Assembly: GCA_029250825.1 (NCBI GenBank)
Contig: JAQXEN010000010.1
Coordinates: 1 to 40,201 of the forward strand
Source: Porticoccaceae bacterium
Lineage (GTDB): Bacteria; Pseudomonadota; Gammaproteobacteria; Pseudomonadales; Porticoccaceae
Length of the DNA stretch: 40,201 nucleotides
Direction of reading: 5' to 3'
The notes below the pieces were generated by a model, which saw only the letters and a list, made by a program, of their open reading frames with translations, was not told where the DNA came from and searched no databases. How positions within the stretch are numbered: position 1 is the stretch's first letter; each line of letters opens with the position of its first letter. The translations under genes and the position numbers were made by a program. Positions 1-6,511 of this stretch are shown here, piece by piece.

Positions 1-115
1 CTTCTTTAAAGTAGCCGCCCTGAACAAAGTTGAAGTAGTACAGCATACCTATCCAGACGATTCCGAACAGCACGTGGCCCCAACGGACTAGAAAATCAAT
101 TAACTCACCGGTCAT
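1..115 (-). CDS. PuuD / urate-oxidase-N-like membrane protein, 5' end only
   Basis: Only the first 38 or so codons lie in the window; the gene runs off the left edge. The visible N-terminus reads MTGELIDFLVRWGHVLFGIV and continues with WIGMLYYFNFVQGG. It is a first transmembrane helix with the R-W-x-H and G-x-x-W-I-G pattern that I associate with the urate hydroxylase PuuD N-terminal / Urate_ox_N membrane family. I chose the ATG at 115 because GGAG lies six bases before it. An in-frame ATG at 127 has no ribosome-binding site and would place that GGAG inside the gene. The gene follows groEL in the same direction but is separated from it by a good terminator, so it is probably transcribed on its own. 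The function of family members that lack the cytochrome part is unclear, so the family call is moderate and the substrate is unknown. Confidence 0.6.
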   Translation of the reverse strand, partial: MTGELIDFLVRWGHVLFGIVWIGMLYYFNFVQGGYFKE

Positions 116-212
116 AACAGACTCCATTTATATAGTTTTTAACGAATTGCGCCTTTACGGACGTCTACTTTTCTTGATGCCAATTGTTGGGGAAGAGCGG
201 CGAAATAGCAAT

Positions 213-240
213 CACCTTAGGCCTGCAAAGGTGTTTTTTT
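213..240 (+). terminator. Orphan plus-strand hairpin with T-tract
   Basis: CACCTT (213-218) pairs with AAGGTG (228-233) over a 9-nt loop and is followed directly by seven T on the plus strand. It has the form of an intrinsic terminator, but no plus-strand gene lies upstream in the window. It could stop antisense transcription between groEL and the PuuD-like gene, or it could be chance. The rest of the 116-273 gap shows no promoter I would defend. Confidence 0.3.
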
Positions 241-273
241 GACACTTTTTTAGGCAATAAAAACATTTACCCT

Positions 274-304
274 AAAAAAAAGCCCCGCAGTAATCTACGG
301 GGCT
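274..304 (-). terminator. Rho-independent terminator of groES-groEL
   Basis: On the minus strand GCCCCG and CGGGGC arms (298-303 and 282-287) are followed by an uninterrupted run of eight T (281-274). It lies 38 nt past the groEL stop codon and is the expected end of the groES-groEL transcript. Confidence 0.85.
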
Positions 305-341
305 CTTCTTTAAGCTTTATAAAGTGAGTCGGGAGGACTGA

Positions 342-2033
<1,692 letters not shown>

Positions 2034-2078
2034 CTAAGTTCTTGTTGCTGAACTTATCAATCAAAAGCTTTGTGAGCC

Positions 2079-2372
2079 CTAGGCTTCAACAACAGCTTTG
2101 ATATCGGTTTCGCTGAGGATAATCAGCTCTTCACCTTCGACATCAATGGTGTCCTGTCCGGCATACTTGCCAAACACAACCTTATCACCCACTTTCACAT
2201 CAACTGGGCGCACATCGCCGTTATCCAACACTCGGCCACTGCCAACAGCGATAACTTCGCCTTGGTTGGGCTTTTCTTGAGCAGATCCTGGCAACAGAAT
2301 ACCGCCAGCGGATGTTGCTTCTTCTTCCTCGCGACGAACGATCACTCGGTCGTGTAATGGACGAATCTTCAT
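2079..2372 (-). CDS. groS: Co-chaperonin GroES (Hsp10)
   Basis: GroES is the heptameric lid of the GroEL cavity. From the chosen start the product has 97 residues, the same length as E. coli GroES, and begins [20 protein letters not shown]. It contains the mobile-loop region [15 protein letters not shown] (about 21-35), which contacts GroEL, and ends in a typical [12 protein letters not shown] strand. A start five codons earlier exists (2387), but GGAGAG stands 8-9 nt before the ATG at 2372, and family alignments begin at MKIRP, so 2372 is preferred. It is the first gene of the groES-groEL operon, with a heat-shock promoter about 80 nt upstream. Confidence 0.98.
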   Translation of the reverse strand: MKIRPLHDRVIVRREEEEATSAGGILLPGSAQEKPNQGEVIAVGSGRVLDNGDVRPVDVKVGDKVVFGKYAGQDTIDVEGEELIILSETDIKAVVEA

Positions 2373-2426
2373 ACTTTGTCTCTCCAATTTGTCTGACTAC
2401 GATGTTCAAAAATTAATGAAAACGTG

Positions 2427-2438
2427 GGGGAATTCCCC
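2427..2438. repeat. GGGGAATTCCCC palindrome in the groES leader
   Basis: A perfect 12-bp palindrome lies just inside the predicted groES 5' untranslated region. AAC and GTT at the flanks can extend it as a hairpin with small bulges. It could be an operator or an RNA hairpin; no function is assigned. Confidence 0.45.
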
Positions 2439-2449
2439 GGTTGAACTGC

Positions 2450-2480
2450 ATATGGTGGCGCCGAAATTCTTTTTCAAGGG
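2450..2480 (-). promoter_or_regulatory. Sigma-32 (heat-shock) promoter of groES-groEL
   Basis: On the minus strand CCCTTGAAA (2480-2472) is followed after 14 nt by CACCATAT (2457-2450). The sigma-32 consensus is CTTGAAA, about 14 nt, CCCCATNT; this matches the -35 exactly and the -10 in all but one position. Predicted start of transcription is near 2443, giving a leader of about 70 nt. Confidence 0.8.
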
Positions 2481-2547
2481 TCACGGCAAATTTTTTATCT
2501 TTTCTTGATTGGCAAACCTCCTTGTTTACGACTGTTAATACGTCAGG

Positions 2548-3036
2548 TTACTTTTCGTCCCAAGACTCTCCTTCGATAATGTCATCGGACCTATTGGAAC
2601 CGCCAGTGGCGGAGTGATCGACTCTGGGGCCGCGCTGATGGCTGCGCCCCCCAGCGGTAAAGCTCCCAGCAGATGAAGCACCAGTGACCACCATACGACT
2701 CAGCACCAAGCGCGCCATAGCCCCGCGCACCATAGGGATCAAGCCGGCAAAGCCAATGCCATCGGTAACAAATCCCGGTGTTAACAATAACGCTCCAGAT
2801 ACCGCGAGAATGATGCCCTCAGCGATTTCCTGAGCAGGCAACTGACCCTCAGCAAACTTGCGCTGGCCGCGCCACAATGTATCGAAACCCTGCGCACGGA
2901 GCAGATTGACACCCACCAGTGCAGTGAGCAGCACCAAGCCAATAGTAGGCAGCGCGCCAATCTGGCCGCCAACAGTTATCAGCAGCCACATCTCCAGCAC
3001 TGGCATAATGACAAATATTAAAAATAGTAAGCGCAC
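2548..3036 (-). CDS. fxsA: FxsA family inner-membrane protein
   Basis: FxsA is a small cytoplasmic-membrane protein; in E. coli its overproduction relieves exclusion of phage T7 by the F plasmid, and its normal role is poorly known. The 162-residue product has the family pattern: an N-terminal helix (LLFLIFVIMPVLEMWLLITV), a second membrane segment (TIGLVLLTALVGVNLLRAQG), then a hydrophobic hairpin LAVSGALLLTPGFVTDGIGF (about 78-97), which carries the conserved LLLxPGFxTD signature. The C-terminal 45 residues are hydrophilic, glycine/serine-rich and probably cytosolic. It lies upstream of groES in the same direction with a 175-nt gap that contains the groE promoter, and it has its own sigma-32-like promoter. 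This supports a membrane heat-shock role. Confidence 0.9.
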   Translation of the reverse strand: MRLLFLIFVIMPVLEMWLLITVGGQIGALPTIGLVLLTALVGVNLLRAQGFDTLWRGQRKFAEGQLPAQEIAEGIILAVSGALLLTPGFVTDGIGFAGLIPMVRGAMARLVLSRMVVTGASSAGSFTAGGRSHQRGPRVDHSATGGSNRSDDIIEGESWDEK

Positions 3037-3083
3037 AGTCGTTATCTCATGTTTACCGGCCCAGTTTGGGAGGGATGTTAGTT

Positions 3084-3111
3084 ACATGGGGGTAGTTTCG
3101 TCTATTTCAAC
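3084..3111 (-). promoter_or_regulatory. Candidate sigma-32 promoter of fxsA
   Basis: On the minus strand GTTGAAA (3111-3105), a 13-nt spacer and CCCCATGT (3091-3084) match sigma-32 consensus in six of seven and eight of eight positions. The element is about 48 nt before the fxsA start codon. No similar case can be made for the plus-strand ATL gene in the same 103-nt divergent gap. Confidence 0.7.
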
Positions 3112-3139
3112 AGCGCGGCGAATAGCGTAATCTTGGGAC

Positions 3140-3553
3140 ATGAAGACTAAACAAAGGAACTGTGCTCTGGATCAAGAGCCTCAGCGGGGTAAAGAGCCTC
3201 AGCAAGGTAAAGAGCCTCAGCGGGATAGAGAGCCTCAGCTAAATAAAGAGCCAAGCCGCGAACAGCGAGTCTATATTGCACTGGCTCAGGTCCCTGCCGG
3301 AAAAATAGTCACCTATGGTCAGCTGGCAGAACTAGCCGGGCTGCCACGAGCAGCGCGGCTGATAGGCTATATATTGCGCAACCTGCCCTCTGAAACGAGG
3401 CTGCCCTGGCACCGAGTGATCAATGCAGCGGGCAAAATCAGTCTCGGCCCAGAGTCTGACAGCGGCCTGCAGCAACGAACACTGCTGCAAGAAGAAGGGG
3501 TTATATTTAACCAGGGCCGGATCAGCCTCAAACAATTCCGCTGGCAGCCCTAG
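3140..3553 (+). CDS. Alkyltransferase-like (ATL) DNA-repair protein with repeat-derived N-terminus
   Basis: ATL proteins bind O6-alkylguanine in DNA, flip it out and hand it to nucleotide excision repair; they cannot transfer the alkyl group because the active-site Cys of the MGMT motif PCHRV is replaced. Here the motif is PWHRV with W90, the defining ATL change. The core (about 41-137) has the winged-helix segment GKIVTYGQLAELAGLPRAAR and the family ending. Its length without the extension (about 98 residues) fits ATL/YbaZ. Residues 1-40 are not part of the family: they come from four 18-bp DNA repeats encoding EPQ-x-x-K/R units. The ATG at 3140 has only a weak TTGGGA before it, so a later start cannot be excluded. 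It is divergent from fxsA and followed by ampG on the same strand after 71 nt. Confidence 0.88.
   Translation: MKTKQRNCALDQEPQRGKEPQQGKEPQRDREPQLNKEPSREQRVYIALAQVPAGKIVTYGQLAELAGLPRAARLIGYILRNLPSETRLPWHRVINAAGKISLGPESDSGLQQRTLLQEEGVIFNQGRISLKQFRWQP
3176..3247 (+). repeat. Four 18-bp tandem repeats inside the ATL gene
   Basis: Units start at 3176, 3194, 3212 and 3230, each beginning GAGCCTCAGC, with a degraded fifth start at 3248 (GAGCC). They encode a repeated hexapeptide of the form EPQ(R/Q/L)xx(K/R). The unit is a multiple of three, so copy number can change without shifting the frame. Confidence 0.9.
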
Positions 3554-3624
3554 ACTGTCAGCAATCAGATGATCTAGTAACAAAAAATTTTGTCGCAATT
3601 AAAAGAACAATATTAAGGCTCACA

Positions 3625-4899
3625 ATGAATTCAACCAGCATCAAACAGGCACTATTAAATCGCCGTATGTTGATCTGTATCTTTACCGGCTTTGCCTCGG
3701 GCATGCCGCTATATTTACTGATCTCACTGGTACCGGCCTGGCTGCGCTCCGAGGGCGTGGGTCTTAAGGAGATCGGCTTCTTTGCCCTGATCGGCCTGCC
3801 CTACACCTGGAAGTTCTTTTGGTCGCCGCTGCTTGATCGCTATCGTTTGGGGATGCCCGGCTCGCGGCATTTTGGATTTGGCGGCGGCCTGCGCCGCGGC
3901 TGGATGCTGGCAACTCAGATCGGTTTATTATTGTCGATTGGCGCTCTGGGCTTTCTAAACCCCAATACCGAGATCTGGAGCATCGCCTGGCTGTGCCTGT
4001 TAATCGCCTTTTTAAGCGCCACTCAAGATATTGTTCTAGACGCCTACCGCCGTCAGATACTGCCGGACCAAGAGCTGGGACTGGGCAATTCGATCCATGT
4101 AAACGCCTATCGAATTGCCGGATTAGTACCCGGTTCCCTGTCGTTAATACTGGCCGACAGTCTGCCTTGGCAGACGGTATTTATGGTCACCGCCGCCTTT
4201 ATGTTAATCGGCATTGTAATGACCCTAAGTATCTCCGAGCCCAAGGCCGATGCCCGCCACCCCACCACTCTCAATCAAGCCATTGTCGATCCCTTTAAAG
4301 AGTTCTTTTCCCGTCAGGGTGTTCAACAGGCCTGTCTGATTCTGGGTTTTATGCTGTTGTATAAACTCGGCGACAACATGGCCACGGCGCTGGCGACCCC
4401 CTTCTATCTGGATATGGGTTTCACCAAAACTCAAATCGGCCTGATCGCCAAACATGCGGCTCTGTGGCCGATGATCGTGGGCGGTATTATTGGCGGCATC
4501 CTGATGCTCAAGATCGGCATCAATCGGGCACTGTGGCTATTTGGTCTGGTGCAGATCGTGTCGATCCTAGGTTTTGCTCTGCTGGCGAGAGTGGGAGAAG
4601 GCTTGTGGCTGCTGGGTCTGGTGATTAGCTTTGAATATCTCGGCGTCGGCCTCGGCGCCGCCGCATTTGTCGCCTTTATGGCGCGCTCTACACACCCGGC
4701 ATTCGCGGCCACACAGCTAGCCCTGTTTACTGCACTGACAGCGGTACCACGCACTGTGGTGAGTTCATTCTCTGGGATTATTGTCGAGAGCCTAGGCTGG
4801 GAACATTTCTTCTATTTGTGCACTGCTCTGGCGATTCCCGGCATGCTATTACTGCTGAAAGTCGCCCCTTGGAACAGCCCGGAAAAAAGCCCTAGCTAG
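3625..4899 (+). CDS. ampG: AmpG-like muropeptide permease (major facilitator superfamily)
   Basis: AmpG imports GlcNAc-anhydroMurNAc peptides from the periplasm for wall recycling and, where present, for beta-lactamase induction. The 424-residue product has about 12 hydrophobic helices and the AmpG N-terminal signature: FTGFASGMPLYLL, then PAWLRSEGVGLKEIGFFALI, then GLPYTWKFFWSPLLDRY, then the conserved SATQDIVLDAYRR near residues 132-144. It is shorter than E. coli AmpG (491), as many gammaproteobacterial homologues are. The ATG follows ATTAAGGCTCACA, a modest ribosome-binding site. It converges with ampE and overlaps it by 8 nt. The nearby ampD and ampE genes strongly support the muropeptide assignment over a generic transporter. 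Confidence 0.92.
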   Translation: MNSTSIKQALLNRRMLICIFTGFASGMPLYLLISLVPAWLRSEGVGLKEIGFFALIGLPYTWKFFWSPLLDRYRLGMPGSRHFGFGGGLRRGWMLATQIGLLLSIGALGFLNPNTEIWSIAWLCLLIAFLSATQDIVLDAYRRQILPDQELGLGNSIHVNAYRIAGLVPGSLSLILADSLPWQTVFMVTAAFMLIGIVMTLSISEPKADARHPTTLNQAIVDPFKEFFSRQGVQQACLILGFMLLYKLGDNMATALATPFYLDMGFTKTQIGLIAKHAALWPMIVGGIIGGILMLKIGINRALWLFGLVQIVSILGFALLARVGEGLWLLGLVISFEYLGVGLGAAAFVAFMARSTHPAFAATQLALFTALTAVPRTVVSSFSGIIVESLGWEHFFYLCTALAIPGMLLLLKVAPWNSPEKSPS

Positions 4900-5911
4900 T
4901 GAGAACCAACAGCGCAATCGCCACCAGCCAACCGGTCATGGACCGTCTAAATAGCGCAACAATCTCTGCAACCTGAGAGAGTGCCGCGGTTTCATTGGTT
5001 TCGGACAGATTCTTATCTTGGCTGCTCTCTGCAGCACTGGAGGGCTGCTGATTAAGTGCACCCAACACACAGAGACGCAACACTTCCGCAGTAGAGGTTT
5101 TCGGACAAAACGCCAACTCCTTTAGTGGCCCGACAGCTTGAGAAAAGTCGCCCATCAAACCTAGAGTCAGAGCGAGAAACCGAACAGGGATCCACTCGAG
5201 ATACCAGAGTAATGTATTGGCTGCGTTTGGCGCCGAGACTTCGAGCAGCGGTGTGCTATTTTCCTCTTCCTCTTTTTCATCCTCGGCCTCGCTCACACCC
5301 TTTTGTACCTCCAACTGCATATCCCCATGCAGTGCTAGTAGACGATAAGCTAAGGCTAGGGGCGCGCCGAGAAAAAAGAACCAGAGTACCACCACAAAGC
5401 TGCGTTCAAACAATCGGTAGGGTAATGTTGCCGCCAGTTCACGAAAAAATCCCTCTGCACCCTCTGTATTCCCTGCACCCTCTGTATTCCCTGTACCCTC
5501 GGTGTTCCCTGAACTATCCGCATTATTCACCGGCACCGCACGATGACCAATATTAAACACTGCCGCATCGTGAAAAGCGGCCTGCAAATCTCTGCGCTGA
5601 ATGTCTGGCTCGAGCACACTAATCTGGGCTCCGAGGTCGCCGCGGCCCAGACAGTAAAGCAATACGCCAAGCTCAAGTAGAAACACCAGTATGCCGTTGC
5701 CGCCGCTACCGAGATACCAGAGCACCAACTGCAAGGCGATAACCGGCACCAGCACATAAACCAAGACTTTTGGCCAGGAGTGGTTTGCCAGAGCCGGCAG
5801 CCTAGCCAGTGCCCCGTGCCATTTCCGCACCCAGAGATCGCGCTGAATAAAAGCCAATTGGCCATTGCTTTCCAGTACTGCAATGGCGATTAAAATAATC
5901 AGAAAATGCAC
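4892..5911 (-). CDS. ampE: AmpE-like inner-membrane protein
   Basis: AmpE is a polytopic inner-membrane protein encoded next to AmpD; its biochemical role is not settled, and it is described as a sensory or signalling modulator in beta-lactamase regulation. The 339-residue product has an N-terminal membrane segment followed by QRDLWVRKWHGALARLP, then central and C-terminal hydrophobic helices such as the one around SFVVVLWFFFLGAPLALAYR. It is longer than E. coli AmpE (284). The excess lies in three hydrophilic low-complexity inserts: a GNTEG repeat near residues 135-150, an acidic stretch EAEDEKEEEENS, and a Ser/Gln/Glu-rich loop before the last helix. It lies 30 nt downstream of ampD in the same direction, so the two are probably cotranscribed. 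Confidence 0.85.
   Translation of the reverse strand: MHFLIILIAIAVLESNGQLAFIQRDLWVRKWHGALARLPALANHSWPKVLVYVLVPVIALQLVLWYLGSGGNGILVFLLELGVLLYCLGRGDLGAQISVLEPDIQRRDLQAAFHDAAVFNIGHRAVPVNNADSSGNTEGTGNTEGAGNTEGAEGFFRELAATLPYRLFERSFVVVLWFFFLGAPLALAYRLLALHGDMQLEVQKGVSEAEDEKEEEENSTPLLEVSAPNAANTLLWYLEWIPVRFLALTLGLMGDFSQAVGPLKELAFCPKTSTAEVLRLCVLGALNQQPSSAAESSQDKNLSETNETAALSQVAEIVALFRRSMTGWLVAIALLVLTS
5459..5512 (-). repeat. Three 18-bp tandem repeats inside ampE
   Basis: Units start at 5459, 5477 and 5495. The first two differ by one base and the third by a few. Read on the minus strand they encode GNTEGT, GNTEGA and GNTEGA, a hydrophilic loop insert. The unit length equals that of the unrelated repeat in the ATL gene 2.2 kb away. 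Confidence 0.88.
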
Positions 5912-5941
5912 GTTCTACCCCTGTGATATTAGTCCCGGCAT

Positions 5942-6484
5942 TTAGCCGAGCAGCTTTTTGTAGTGGTCCCATTGAAACGCCTGCCCCGGATCGGTTTTGC
6001 GTCCCGGTGCAATATCACTGTGACCAACAATACGGTCTCGGCTTATCAGCGGGTAAGCGTCCAGCAGAGCTTTACTGACCTGAGCCAGCACCTGATATTG
6101 AACGTCAGTGTAGGGAATATGATCGGCCCCTTCCATTTCGATACCAATGGAAAAATCATTGCAGCCGTTGCGATTTTCAAATTGCGAGACCCCGGCGTGC
6201 CAGGCGCGCTGATTAAAACCGACAAACTGAGTGATGTCGCCCTGACGATCAATCAATAGATGTGAGGAGACTTTAAGGTGACAGATCTCAGCAAAATAGT
6301 CATCAGCCTCGGGATCCAGACGATTATTGAAAAACTCGCCAATATAGCCACCGCCAAACTGATTCGGTGGCAAGCTAATATTGTGAATCACCAATAAACT
6401 GATATCAGCAACCTGTGGGCGCTGGTCAGTATTTGGCGAAGGCATCTGAGTGGCACTAGTCAACCAACCGTTTTCTATCTGCAT
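5942..6484 (-). CDS. ampD: 1,6-anhydro-N-acetylmuramyl-L-alanine amidase AmpD
   Basis: AmpD is a cytosolic zinc amidase that removes the peptide from anhydroMurNAc-peptides brought in by AmpG, and so lowers the inducing signal for AmpC where AmpR/AmpC exist. The 180-residue product has the amidase_2 fold signatures: LLVIHNISLPP with zinc ligand H34 (same number as E. coli), the FSIGIEMEG segment, and VGHSDIAPGRKTDPG carrying ligands H155 and D165. It starts at the ATG at 6484 with no clear Shine-Dalgarno. A 14-bp tandem duplication places a second, out-of-frame ATG just upstream. It lies 27 nt after the DUF1631 gene and 30 nt before ampE, all on the minus strand. Confidence 0.97.
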   Translation of the reverse strand: MQIENGWLTSATQMPSPNTDQRPQVADISLLVIHNISLPPNQFGGGYIGEFFNNRLDPEADDYFAEICHLKVSSHLLIDRQGDITQFVGFNQRAWHAGVSQFENRNGCNDFSIGIEMEGADHIPYTDVQYQVLAQVSKALLDAYPLISRDRIVGHSDIAPGRKTDPGQAFQWDHYKKLLG

Positions 6485-6499
6485 ATTTCTATCTGCATA
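6472..6499 (-). repeat. Perfect 14-bp tandem duplication over the ampD start
   Basis: The plus-strand unit TTTCTATCTGCATA occurs at 6472-6485 and again, identically, at 6486-6499. Each copy contains one ATG on the minus strand. The upstream copy opens a seven-residue reading frame (6498-6475) that ends inside ampD in a different frame. Confidence 0.92.
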
Positions 6500-6511
6500 A
6501 AGGGCGATCTG

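Noticed and set aside
3176-3247. Repeat array as a CRISPR
   Set aside because: Units of 18 bp are directly adjacent with no spacers, and they are translated in frame as part of the ATL protein.
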